This document shows, one piece after another, positions 5,644 through 12,287 of a stretch of 14,546 nucleotides of DNA (its first letter is position 1; each line of letters begins with the position of its first letter). Location of the stretch: assembly GCA_025965395.1 (NCBI GenBank), contig JAOPXA010000256.1, positions 1 through 14,546 on the forward strand. Direction: 5' to 3'. This DNA is from Nocardioidaceae bacterium (GTDB taxonomy: Bacteria > Actinomycetota > Actinomycetes > Propionibacteriales > Nocardioidaceae). The position numbers and the translations under genes are program-made. Below the pieces are notes generated by a model, which did not search any database, had not been told where the DNA came from, and was given only the letters and a program-made list of their open reading frames with translations.

Positions 5644-6747
5644 CTAGGCCAGCTCTTCTTGCTCCTCAACCGGAGGCGGAGATTCCCCGTGAAGCTCGGC
5701 CAAGTGCTTGATCACAGCGTTGCCAGCGGCCGCCAGCGGCACGGCAACGAGGGCGCCAACGACGCCCGAGATGATGATGCCGACAGCGATCGCCACGATG
5801 ATCGCGAGCGGATGCACGGACACGAGTGTGCCCATCAAGAACGGCTGGAGCACGTGCGTCTCGATCTGCTGGACGATGATGACCGCGATCAGCATGAAGA
5901 GCGCGGTCCAGGGGCCCACGGCGACGAGTGCGACGAGCACCGCGACCATCCCTGAGACGAGTGCGCCAAGGATGGGCACGAAGGCACCCAAGAAGACGAT
6001 GACGCCGATGGCCAGGGAGAGCGGGACACCGAGGAGCCAGGCCGAGACCCCAATGCCGATCGCGTCAGTCAACGCGACGAGGACGGTTGCTCGTACGAAT
6101 GCCGTCAACGACTTCCAGGCGACTTCGCCCGAGCTCATGACGCTTGCTCGGGCGCCACGCGGGAAGATCCGGGTCATCCACCAGAAGATGCGATTGCCCT
6201 CGTAGAGAAAGAAATAGCTCGCGAAGATGACGATGAAGAAGCCGGCAAAGATATGGGTCAGGGTGGTGCCGACCTCGCTGACCCGATCGAGGACCGACGT
6301 GTTGCTGGACGAGATGGCTTCCTTGCCGCGCTCGATCCATTGTTCGACCTGGGCGTCGGTCAGGTGGAGAGGACCCGTCTTGGCCCAGTCCTGAACCTGG
6401 GTGATGCCGTCGACCACCTTGGTCTGCAGCTCGCCGAACTGGGTGGAGATCTGCTGCCCGACCAGCGTCAGCGCACCGATCAGGAGGATCAAGGAGCCGA
6501 TCACGACCATGAGCGCCGACAGCGCGCGGGGAACGCCCCAACGGGTCAGTCGGTCGACGGCTGGCATCGCGAGGGCGGTGACCAGCACGGCAATCGCGAT
6601 CGGCACCGTGACCTCGGCGAAGAACGACAGGAATCGATAGCCCACGTAGCCGGCGCCGACGATGATGAGCACCCGCCAGGCCCACGAGGCAGCGATCTCG
6701 ACACCCAGCGGCACTTCGTAGCGGTTGGTGTCGCGTGACTCAGCCAC
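5644..6747 (-). CDS. AI-2E transporter family (YdiK/PerM-type) permease
   Basis: The 367-residue product is a multi-pass membrane protein of the AI-2E transporter family (PF01594). It has a short cytoplasmic N-terminus, hydrophobic helices at about 18-65 and 72-100, a soluble segment at about 100-155 (QISTQFGELQTKVVDGITQ), and a C-terminal helix bundle including ETHVLQPFLMG and VHPLAIIVAIAVGIIISG, which are family hallmarks. Members have been linked to autoinducer-2 export, Na+/H+ exchange or solute efflux; the name does not prove AI-2 transport, and no lux gene is here. The start is a GTG at 6747, overlapping the tetR 3' end by 8 bases with GGGAGG upstream, so the two are one transcript. It ends 14 bases from the convergent MFS stop; only a small hairpin (CTGGC-TAG-GCCAG, 5640-5652) separates them. 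Confidence 0.9.
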   Translation of the reverse strand: MAESRDTNRYEVPLGVEIAASWAWRVLIIVGAGYVGYRFLSFFAEVTVPIAIAVLVTALAMPAVDRLTRWGVPRALSALMVVIGSLILLIGALTLVGQQISTQFGELQTKVVDGITQVQDWAKTGPLHLTDAQVEQWIERGKEAISSSNTSVLDRVSEVGTTLTHIFAGFFIVIFASYFFLYEGNRIFWWMTRIFPRGARASVMSSGEVAWKSLTAFVRATVLVALTDAIGIGVSAWLLGVPLSLAIGVIVFLGAFVPILGALVSGMVAVLVALVAVGPWTALFMLIAVIIVQQIETHVLQPFLMGTLVSVHPLAIIVAIAVGIIISGVVGALVAVPLAAAGNAVIKHLAELHGESPPPVEEQEELA

Positions 6748-7315
6748 GTGTCACGACCTCCCGAGCAGCACTGACGAACGCCGGCACAGTGATTTCCGGA
6801 CCGTCGAGATAAGCGCCCACGAGCGCCGCGTCCCGCAGCAGCACAAGCCTACGTGCCAGCTGCTCTGGATCGTCGTGACCCGCCGCGGCCAGGACGTCGC
6901 GAAGCGTGTGAACGAACCAGGTGCGGTGCGCGCTCACCGCTAGCCGTACGGGGTGCTGAGGGTTGGGAAACTCAGCCGCGGCATTGATGAAGGGACAACC
7001 GCGCGTGTGATGGTGCTCCACGTCTGCCGCGATGCCGTGGATGATGGCGTCGACGTTGGCAGCAGGATCGTCGGGATCCATCGCCGACGCGAACAGCGCC
7101 CGCAAGGCGGCGTCTTCGAGCGCAAGGTAGGCGCGTACGAGGTCGTCCTTGCTCGGGAAGTGGCGATAGAACGTCGCACGCGTGACGCCCGCCTCGGAGA
7201 CGACGCGGTCAACGCCCACGGCGTGAATGCCTTCGCGATAGAAGATGTCAGCGGCGGTGCGCAAGAGCCTTTCGCGGGCCTCGGAGGTCCGGGGCTGCTC
7301 GACCAGGTGAGTCAT
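6740..7315 (-). CDS. TetR/AcrR family transcriptional repressor
   Basis: The 191-residue protein has the TetR N-terminal HTH at about residues 12-58: RERLLRTAADIFYREGIHAVGVDRV, then recognition helix GVTRATFYRHFPSKDDL (43-59). The C-terminal ligand and dimer domain contains RGCPFINAAAEFPNPQHPVR, seen in a common actinobacterial subgroup. The ATG at 7315 is preceded by TAGGCT at six bases, and by one of two identical AGAACGATCGTTCT palindromes (7330-7343) in the spacer region. The other copy (7390-7403) lies over the likely start of the divergent hydrolase transcript, so this protein most likely represses both itself with the overlapping AI-2E gene and the hydrolase. The inducer is unknown. 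Confidence 0.93.
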   Translation of the reverse strand: MTHLVEQPRTSEARERLLRTAADIFYREGIHAVGVDRVVSEAGVTRATFYRHFPSKDDLVRAYLALEDAALRALFASAMDPDDPAANVDAIIHGIAADVEHHHTRGCPFINAAAEFPNPQHPVRLAVSAHRTWFVHTLRDVLAAAGHDDPEQLARRLVLLRDAALVGAYLDGPEITVPAFVSAAREVVTRG

Positions 7316-7321
7316 GTGACC

Positions 7322-7327
7322 AGCCTA
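7322..7327 (-). promoter_or_regulatory. Possible -10 element (TAGGCT) of tetR
   Basis: TAGGCT lies six bases before the tetR ATG at 7315, so the transcript probably starts at the A of the ATG. The palindrome at 7330-7343 fills the -35/-10 spacer, a position suited to repression by steric block. No convincing -35 is visible. Confidence 0.5.
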
Positions 7328-7329
7328 AC

Positions 7330-7343
7330 AGAACGATCGTTCT
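7330..7343. promoter_or_regulatory. TetR operator copy 1 (AGAACGATCGTTCT)
   Basis: A perfect 14-bp palindrome located just upstream of the tetR -10 element. It is identical to the copy at 7390-7403; the two centres are exactly 60 bases apart. A perfect palindrome duplicated within a divergent tetR intergenic region is the standard signature of a TetR-family operator. Confidence 0.85.
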
Positions 7344-7351
7344 CTTGCCCC

Positions 7352-7380
7352 TTGACGGGTCGCCCAGGGAGCGATAGAAC
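7352..7380 (+). promoter_or_regulatory. Promoter of the alpha/beta hydrolase gene
   Basis: TTGACG at 7352-7357 and TAGAAC at 7375-7380 are separated by 17 bases. Transcription would begin near 7387, directly ahead of operator copy 2 at 7390-7403, which would block RNA polymerase. The message has a leader of about 43 bases with AAGGA at 7419-7423. Confidence 0.55.
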
Positions 7381-7389
7381 TAAGGATGT

Positions 7390-7403
7390 AGAACGATCGT
7401 TCT
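7390..7403. promoter_or_regulatory. TetR operator copy 2 (AGAACGATCGTTCT)
   Basis: Perfect 14-bp palindrome identical to 7330-7343, placed immediately downstream of the predicted hydrolase transcription start and 26 bases before its ATG. The position suits repression of the hydrolase transcript by the adjacent TetR protein. Confidence 0.85.
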
Positions 7404-7429
7404 GCCCGACCCAGACTCAAGGACCTCTC

Positions 7430-8239
7430 ATGACCTCTACACCGGCGAATTCCCCAGGCACCATCCTCCTCATCCACGGTCTGTGGATGACTCCCAAGAG
7501 CTGGAATGGTTGGAAGACCCGCTACGAAGCCGCGGGCTACACGGTGATCGCCGCTGGCTGGCCCGGCGTTACCGACGACATCGAGGGCCTGCGCAAGGAC
7601 TCTTCGATCCTGAACGGCCTCAAGATCAGCACCGTCGTCGACCACTACGCCAAGCTCATCGACGGGCTCGACGAAAAGCCGATCATCATGGGCCACTCGT
7701 TCGGCGGTCTCATGACACAGCTTCTCCTCGACCGGGGATACGGCAAAGCCGGGGTTGCTATCGACTCCGCACAGTCGGCTGGCGTGCCCGTACTGCCGTT
7801 CAGCACCTTCAAGGCGGGCATGCCCGTCCTGGGCAATCCGTTGACGATCAACAAGACGGTGCTGCTGACGCCGAAGCAGTTCCACTACGCCTTCGCCAAC
7901 GAGATGAGCCTCGAGGAGGCCACCAAGGTGTCGGACGAGTTCCAGATCCCCGCACCCGGCAAGCCGCTGTGGCAAGCGGCCACGAATCTCCTCACCAACA
8001 CTGGCGACAGCAAGATCAACTACAAGAATGCCGACCGCGCCCCGTTGCTCTTCGTCGCAGGCGGGAGCGACCACATCGTGCCGCCGAAGGTCAACCGCAA
8101 GAACGCGGCCGCATACAAGGCTGCCGGCACCGTGACCGAGGTCAAGGAGTTCCCCGGACGTACGCACTACATCGTCGGCCAGGACGGTTGGGAAGAAGTC
8201 GCCGACTACGCCTTGACCTGGGCCGAGAACAACTCCTAG
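7430..8239 (+). CDS. Alpha/beta hydrolase
   Basis: The 269-residue product is a soluble alpha/beta-fold hydrolase without signal peptide. The oxyanion strand ILLIHGLWM is at 12-20, the nucleophile elbow GHSFGG puts catalytic serine at S90, and the likely acid and base are D214 (GGSDHIVPP) and H246 (GRTHYIV). A cap region lies at about 120-195. Substrate is not deducible; it could be an esterase, lactonase or C-C hydrolase, so I give no symbol. The ATG at 7430 has AAGGA six bases upstream. Its promoter overlaps a TetR palindrome, so the divergent TetR gene probably controls it, and the inducer may be chemically related to the hydrolase substrate. msrA follows after 60 bases. Confidence 0.9.
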   Translation: MTSTPANSPGTILLIHGLWMTPKSWNGWKTRYEAAGYTVIAAGWPGVTDDIEGLRKDSSILNGLKISTVVDHYAKLIDGLDEKPIIMGHSFGGLMTQLLLDRGYGKAGVAIDSAQSAGVPVLPFSTFKAGMPVLGNPLTINKTVLLTPKQFHYAFANEMSLEEATKVSDEFQIPAPGKPLWQAATNLLTNTGDSKINYKNADRAPLLFVAGGSDHIVPPKVNRKNAAAYKAAGTVTEVKEFPGRTHYIVGQDGWEEVADYALTWAENNS

Positions 8240-8299
8240 CGGCCGTGCGGGGCTTGGCTCCGACAGGCATACTGGACCTACCGAAAAGCAGAGGAAGCC

Positions 8300-8935
8300 A
8301 TGATGTTCAGCCGTCACAAGACCGAGCTCCCCGACCAGACCAACGCGCTCCCGGGTCGCGAGACCCCGCTCTACAGCGTCGGTGGCGAGCACCTCGTGTT
8401 CGGCACCCCCGTAGTAACTGACGTTCCCGAGGGATTTGCCGCTGTGGTCGTCGGTCTGGGTTGCTTCTGGGGTGAGGAGAAGACCTTCTGGGAGGTGCCC
8501 GGAGTGTGGTCGACGTCGGTCGGCTATGCCGGTGGCGTCACGCCCAACCCGACGTACGAAGAGGTATGCACGGGTCGCACCGGCCACGCCGAGGTCGTGC
8601 GCGTCATCTTCGATCCCGCCAAGGTGAGCTTCGAGGACCTGCTCAAGGTGTTCTGGGAGAATCACGACCCCACCCAAGGCATGCGCCAGGGCAACGACCG
8701 TGGCTCGCAGTACCGCTCGGTGATCTACACGACGAGCGACGAGCAGCAGGCCGCCGCCGAGGCGTCACGCGAGAAGTTCCAGACGATCCTGACGGGGCGC
8801 GGCTACGGCCAGATCACCACGGCCATCAAGCCGCTGGGCGACTACTACTACGCCGAGGACTACCACCAGCAGTACCTCGTCAAGAACCCATTCGGCTACT
8901 GCCCGCTCCACGCGACCGGCATCACGTACGCCTGA
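8300..8935 (+). CDS. msrA: Peptide-methionine (S)-S-oxide reductase MsrA
   Basis: MsrA reduces the S-epimer of methionine sulfoxide in proteins and free methionine. The 211-residue product has the catalytic [11 protein letters not shown] with nucleophile C55, the [23 protein letters not shown] block (76-98), the [19 protein letters not shown] block (122-140) and AEDYHQQYL (185-193). An N-terminal extension of about 45 residues ([17 protein letters not shown]) is shared by the longer E. coli-type MsrA. The probable resolving cysteine is C201 in FGYC; the second C-terminal cysteine often found in GVSC is absent (the protein ends ATGITYA). Two adjacent ATGs, 8300 and 8303, are possible; GAGGA at 8291-8295 is better spaced for 8303. 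Confidence 0.96.
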   Translation: MMFSRHKTELPDQTNALPGRETPLYSVGGEHLVFGTPVVTDVPEGFAAVVVGLGCFWGEEKTFWEVPGVWSTSVGYAGGVTPNPTYEEVCTGRTGHAEVVRVIFDPAKVSFEDLLKVFWENHDPTQGMRQGNDRGSQYRSVIYTTSDEQQAAAEASREKFQTILTGRGYGQITTAIKPLGDYYYAEDYHQQYLVKNPFGYCPLHATGITYA

Positions 8936-8942
8936 GCTCACT

Positions 8943-9010
8943 CACCCGCAGCAGGCGTGAAGGGTTTGTGGTTGCGATGGCGACCACAAGTCCTTCACGT
9001 CCGGCGGGTG
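8943..9010. terminator. Long imperfect hairpin between convergent msrA and PLDc_N genes
   Basis: The left arm from CACCCGC (8943) through GTGAAGG and TTGTGGT pairs with the right arm ACCACAA, CCTTCAC and GCGGGTG (ending 9010), giving a stem of roughly 30 bp with small bulges and a loop of only a few bases near 8976-8980. It lies 8 bases after the msrA stop and 8 bases from the convergent gene stop. It is probably a bidirectional terminator without a U-tract. Confidence 0.75.
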
Positions 9011-9017
9011 TTGCGGT

Positions 9018-9395
9018 TTAGGTGAGCGGGGTCTCGGGCTCGCCGGGTTCGATGCGCTTCTGCTCGCGATAGCGTCGGCGTTGTTCCTCGGCGCGTTCGC
9101 GGACCTGGCGGAGGAAGTCCTCGTCGCTTTCGGGGCTCGCGCCCTCGAACCGGCCGGGACGCTCATACTCGGGGAACCCAGTGTTGCCTCGATAGGGCAA
9201 GTTTGGCGCGGCTTGCGGCCGGCCAGCGACGATCCACGCGATCGAACCTACTGCTGGGAACAGGAATACGATCACCAGCCACCAGACCTTGGCGAGGTTG
9301 CGGCACAGCGATTCGTCGGTCGTGATGACGTCGATGAGACAGAAGATCCACAGCGCCAGCACGGCAATGCCGAGTACTCCGTCGAGCATCAACAC
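9018..9395 (-). CDS. PLDc_N-domain (phospholipase D nuclease N-terminal) membrane protein
   Basis: The 125-residue product has two hydrophobic helices (about 4-26 and 38-59) that match the PLDc_N domain: LWIFCLIDVITTDE, then NLAKVWWLVIVFLFPAVGSIAWIVAGRPQ. This is the membrane anchor found ahead of cardiolipin synthase catalytic domains, but here it stands alone, followed by a charged, Arg/Glu-rich tail (about 85-120, EEQRRRYREQKR). Stand-alone PLDc_N proteins are common in actinobacteria and have no known function; no HKD catalytic motif is present. Candidate starts are GTG 9395, TTG 9392 and ATG 9389; GAGGAG nine bases before 9395 favours the GTG. It follows the pirin gene on the same strand but is separated from it by a strong hairpin. 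Confidence 0.85.
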   Translation of the reverse strand: MLMLDGVLGIAVLALWIFCLIDVITTDESLCRNLAKVWWLVIVFLFPAVGSIAWIVAGRPQAAPNLPYRGNTGFPEYERPGRFEGASPESDEDFLRQVRERAEEQRRRYREQKRIEPGEPETPLT

Positions 9396-9446
9396 TTCGA
9401 CTCACTCCTCTGGTAGTAAAGGTGAACCAAAGTGTTGCATGCCGCG

Positions 9447-9497
9447 CTCGTCCGACGAAAGACGAGGTGTTGTGCCCACCGGATGGGCACAACACCT
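9447..9497 (-). terminator. Perfect 14-bp hairpin at the pirin stop codon, with a second small hairpin behind it
   Basis: AGGTGTTGTGCCCA at 9465-9478 is perfectly complementary to 9484-9497 with a 5-base loop. The distal arm overlaps the pirin TAG (9496-9498). Reading on the minus strand, a second 6-bp stem follows directly (CTCGTC at 9447-9452 with GACGAG at 9461-9466). There is a short T-run (TTT) only. This should terminate the phosphatase-pirin transcript. Confidence 0.8.
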
Positions 9498-10404
9498 AAT
9501 CCTTTGTGAAGGGACGGCGGCGGCGCGGCAAGAGCGTCGCGTTGGGGAGCGGCGGAGCAGGTATGAAGGCGCCGCCGTGGCCCTCGACGTGACCGAAACG
9601 CTCACCCCGTGCCTCCCAGTCGGTGCGGAACTTCACGATCTCGTCGTTGCTCCGCCCGATGAAGTTCCACCACATGACGATCTCCTCCTCGAAGGGCTCG
9701 CCACCGATCACGATCATCCGCGCCGTCGCATCGGCGCGCAGGTCGAACGACTCACGGCCGGGCGCCAGATAGAGCAGCGGGCCTTGCTCGAGCATGGTGC
9801 CATCGACCTCGACCTCGCCGTCGAACACCAGCAACCCGTGCTCGTATGCGGGGTCAAGAGCAAGCGTCGCGCTGCCGGGGCGCATCCGCAGCTCCGCCCC
9901 CACAAGAGGTGAATGAATCGTCGCCGGCGAACGAAGCCCGACCAGCTCTCCCACCATGACGGTGCCGGACAAGGGTCCATCCTCGAACGTCGGGAGATCG
10001 CCGTGATGCTCGAAGGCGGGCGCACCGTCGCGGGTCGCCGCAGGCAACGCGACCCACAGCTGCAAACCATGCTGCACGGGGTCGTCGCTGAGCTCTGAAT
10101 GCGCGATGCCGTGCCCGGCTGTCATCAGGTTGAGCTCCCCAGGCTTCACGAGCAGGTCGTTGCCGAGGCTGTCCCGATGGCGAATCTGCCCCACTAGCGG
10201 CCACGTGACCGTCTGAAGCCCTGTGTGCGGATGAGGCAACACCTTCATCGCCATGCCGTTGGGCCCGAAGTGGTCGACGAAACACCACGCTCCGATCGTG
10301 GGGAGGTCGCGATGCGGCAACGTACGCTCCACGGTGACCCCACGCACGCCGCCAAGCGGCACATCGCGCGCTGGCAGGAGCCGATCGGACACCGGGATGC
10401 TCAC
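9496..10404 (-). CDS. Pirin family protein (bicupin)
   Basis: The 302-residue product is a two-domain cupin of the pirin family. The N-terminal cupin carries the expected Fe-binding residues: H58 and H60 in PHPHTGLQTVTW, and H102 and E104 in GHGIAHSEL, equivalent to human pirin His56, His58, His101 and Glu103. The C-terminal cupin (about 165-270) ends in the typical EEIVMWWNFIGRS. Bacterial pirins have been linked to quercetin dioxygenase activity and to modulation of central metabolism; the physiological role here is unknown. The GTG at 10404 was chosen because GAGG lies seven bases upstream and the residues after it (SIPVSDRLLPARDVPLGG) fit the family start. It begins two bases after the phosphatase stop, so the genes form one operon. 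Confidence 0.93.
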   Translation of the reverse strand: MSIPVSDRLLPARDVPLGGVRGVTVERTLPHRDLPTIGAWCFVDHFGPNGMAMKVLPHPHTGLQTVTWPLVGQIRHRDSLGNDLLVKPGELNLMTAGHGIAHSELSDDPVQHGLQLWVALPAATRDGAPAFEHHGDLPTFEDGPLSGTVMVGELVGLRSPATIHSPLVGAELRMRPGSATLALDPAYEHGLLVFDGEVEVDGTMLEQGPLLYLAPGRESFDLRADATARMIVIGGEPFEEEIVMWWNFIGRSNDEIVKFRTDWEARGERFGHVEGHGGAFIPAPPLPNATLLPRRRRPFTKD

Positions 10405-10406
10405 GG

Positions 10407-11099
10407 CTACGCCTCCAAGAGCGCCGCGCGAAGGCGCTCGACGATGTCGGGAGATGCGCCGGCGTCGATGATCCAGCCCTCGGTGCCACCCGGGTGCTTG
10501 TCCCACACGTCCATGACTGCCTCCATCGCGTGATCGGGGACCTCGAGCGCCGTGCGCGGCGGCACTGCCGCCCGGTGACCCGCCTCGACGGAACGATTGA
10601 GCCGATCGAGGATGTCCTGCTCGGCCGCGACGGTCAAAAGGTAGTCGCTGATGACATCCGCTCGATCGACACCGACCAGGCGCAGCAGGAGGCCGACGGT
10701 GATGCCCGTCCGATCCTTGCCAGCGGCGCAGTGGATCAAGGTCGCGGCGTGCTTCTCAGCGACCAGCTCGACCAGCTCGACCAGCAAGGGCTGCGCCTCG
10801 TCCAGCAACCGCAGGTAGAGGTCGTAGAGGTTGCCCTCCCACCTCTTCGACGGGTCGAGCGCTGCCAACAGCGGGATCACCTGCACGTGGGCGCCGCGCG
10901 AGATCAGTGGGTGCTCGGGCTCGAGTTCGCCGGGCGACCGCAGATCGATCACCAGGGTTGGTGGCCAGGCGATGCCCTCGTGGGGGATGTCCTCGGCGTA
11001 CGGCATGGCGCTCCGCAGCAGGGCGCCAGGACGAACGTGACTCCCGTCACGTGTGGCAACACCGCCGAGATCACGCAGGTTTGGAACGAAGTCAGGCAT
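10407..11099 (-). CDS. Tyrosine (dual/lipid-specificity) phosphatase, Y_phosphatase3 / PtpB-like
   Basis: The 230-residue product has the N-terminal NLRDLGG (7-13) and the P-loop HCAAGKDRTG (123-132) with catalytic C124 and R130, the CxxGKDRTG form found in the PF13350 family, which includes M. tuberculosis PtpB (MptpB). The Lys and Asp in the loop are those associated with broad phosphotyrosine, phosphoserine and phosphoinositide activity. IDLRSPGELE (51-60) is also typical. There is no signal peptide, and the protein is shorter than PtpB. The ATG at 11099 begins right at the family N-terminus, with TAAGAT seven bases upstream suggesting a leaderless or near-leaderless mRNA. The frame is open farther upstream, but that part overlaps the divergent esterase. 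Pirin follows two bases after its stop. Confidence 0.92.
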   Translation of the reverse strand: MPDFVPNLRDLGGVATRDGSHVRPGALLRSAMPYAEDIPHEGIAWPPTLVIDLRSPGELEPEHPLISRGAHVQVIPLLAALDPSKRWEGNLYDLYLRLLDEAQPLLVELVELVAEKHAATLIHCAAGKDRTGITVGLLLRLVGVDRADVISDYLLTVAAEQDILDRLNRSVEAGHRAAVPPRTALEVPDHAMEAVMDVWDKHPGGTEGWIIDAGASPDIVERLRAALLEA

Positions 11100-11106
11100 A
11101 TGCACG

Positions 11107-11112
11107 ATCTTA
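11107..11112 (-). promoter_or_regulatory. Possible -10 element (TAAGAT) of the phosphatase-pirin operon
   Basis: TAAGAT fits TAnnnT and lies seven bases before the ATG at 11099. No good Shine-Dalgarno sequence is present between them. Confidence 0.45.
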
Positions 11113-11156
11113 GACGTCAGGCACGCACCCGGCGTGGTCGTCCTGGGAGTGGCCCC

Positions 11157-11162
11157 TAAAAT
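11157..11162 (+). promoter_or_regulatory. Probable -10 element (TAAAAT) of the GDSL esterase gene
   Basis: TAAAAT, five of six matches to TATAAT, lies six bases before the ATG at 11169, so transcription should start at the start codon. The -35 region (11134-11139) is not consensus. Confidence 0.55.
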
Positions 11163-11168
11163 TGGCGT

Positions 11169-12125
11169 ATGGGGACATCGTTGACGGCCAGGAAAATCGC
11201 CGCCACAGCCCTCGCAGCCGGAGGTGGCGTGGGCGCCGGGTTGGCGCTCATCGTGGGCGAAGGCTATTGGGCCCGCAACACCATCAGCATCAGCGCTGAG
11301 AAGCCGCCGTCGGCCGACGGGCTCTATGGTGACGACCTCGGTGGCAAACCGCTCTCGGTGCTGATCATTGGCGACTCGTCGATCGTCGGCTACGGCATGA
11401 CGCGCATCGACGACACTCCCCCGGCCATGCTGGGCGTGGGTCTGGCCCATGTGCTCGATCGCCCTATCGAGATCAACAGCCGTGCCGTGATCGGCGCTAA
11501 GAGCAGCGATCTCGACTCCCAGATCGACGCGGGCGCCGACACCGAACCCGACATCGCGCTCATCGTCATCGGCGCCAACGACGTGACGCACGCCCGTCGG
11601 CCGAGCGAAGCAAGCCGCGAGCTGACGGCGGCGATCAACCGGCTGACCGGTATGGGAGCCAAGGTCATCGTGGCCACGTGCCCTGACCTCGGTTCGGTCA
11701 AGCCTCTGCCTCAACCACTTCGTATGCTTGCCCGCATCGTCAGCCGCCGCCTCGCGACGTTGCAGGCGACGGCGGGCGTGCGCGCTGGCGCTCGTACGGT
11801 TTCCTTAGCCGGCCTGCTCGGGTCGCTCTTCGATGCGAAGGCCGACATCATGTTCGGCGTCGATCGCTTCCACCCGTCACGCGAGGGCTACGCCAACATG
11901 ATCTCGGTGATCCTGCCGGTGATCGCCGCGTCCGTGCGGGAGCGCGAAGAATTCGTGCCCAGCGACACCCCTCGCGACATGCTCCCCATCGCTGCGGCTG
12001 CCCTTCGCGCATCCTCGCGCGGCGGCACCGAGCTGGCGCCGGCGGGCAAGTGGGCAGCCGTGCGCCATCGTCGCGCAACCTGGGCTCCGCACTACCGGCT
12101 GCCTCGGCGACGCGCTCGCGTCTAG
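11169..12125 (+). CDS. SGNH/GDSL-family esterase, membrane-anchored or exported (Rv1075c-like)
   Basis: The 318-residue product has an N-terminal hydrophobic segment (about 9-30) after Arg/Lys, acting as signal anchor or signal peptide, then an SGNH hydrolase domain. Block I is VLIIGDSS (64-71) with nucleophile S70, block III is IGAND with N137, and block V is DRFHPS with D232 and H235, a normal DxxH spacing. The family hydrolyses short-chain esters or acetyl groups on glycans and lipids; the substrate is unknown. It resembles the exported M. tuberculosis esterase Rv1075c, which lies close to greA and mca there and is on the same strand as greA, as here. The C-terminal 40 residues are Arg-rich (RRRARV) and unlike the core. 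It is divergent from the phosphatase gene. Confidence 0.9.
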   Translation: MGTSLTARKIAATALAAGGGVGAGLALIVGEGYWARNTISISAEKPPSADGLYGDDLGGKPLSVLIIGDSSIVGYGMTRIDDTPPAMLGVGLAHVLDRPIEINSRAVIGAKSSDLDSQIDAGADTEPDIALIVIGANDVTHARRPSEASRELTAAINRLTGMGAKVIVATCPDLGSVKPLPQPLRMLARIVSRRLATLQATAGVRAGARTVSLAGLLGSLFDAKADIMFGVDRFHPSREGYANMISVILPVIAASVREREEFVPSDTPRDMLPIAAAALRASSRGGTELAPAGKWAAVRHRRATWAPHYRLPRRRARV

Positions 12126-12212
12126 TCCCGCACGATGTCTAGTCCCACGCGATTTGGAGACCTAGACGCGTGTCCCATCGCCTCCATACGCGTATACGTA
12201 TCCAAATCGTGG
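12121..12212. repeat. Intergenic inverted and direct repeats after the esterase gene
   Basis: TCTAGTCCC followed by a CACGAT-like block occurs twice in tandem (12121-12136 and 12138-12154). CCACGCGATTTGGA at 12145-12158 is inverted at 12201-12212 as TCCAAATCGTGG, differing by a two-base gap. Between them are the palindrome ATACGCGTAT (12186-12195) and overlapping ATACGTAT. Together with the terminator that follows, this fills the 160 bases between the convergent genes. Function unknown. Confidence 0.55.
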
Positions 12213-12221
12213 AGAAGGCAG

Positions 12222-12287
12222 GACCCCACACATACGAGAAGAGCCCCTCACCGAAGCAAGGGGCTCTTCCGTATGTGCGGTGGGGTC
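12222..12287. terminator. Bidirectional terminator between GDSL esterase and BaxI-like gene
   Basis: A 66-base hairpin: GACCCCAC, ACATACG and GAAGAGCCCCT on the left (12222-12248) pair with AGGGGCTCTTC, CGTATGT and GTGGGGTC on the right (12259-12287), interrupted only by a 2-base and a 1-base bulge, with a 10-base loop. The right arm overlaps the TGA of the BaxI-like gene (12286-12288). No U-tract is present. Confidence 0.85.

Noticed and set aside
5644..6747. True autoinducer-2 quorum-sensing system
   Set aside because: Only the family name suggests it; no luxS, lsr or receptor gene is present in the window, and many family members transport other solutes.
7325..8677. A 450-codon open frame on the minus strand opposite the hydrolase and msrA
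   Set aside because: It spans an intergenic operator region and two real genes on the other strand; no recognisable domain.
11100..11714. N-terminal extension of the tyrosine phosphatase
   Set aside because: It would run antisense through the first half of the esterase gene; the family N-terminus begins at the ATG at 11099.
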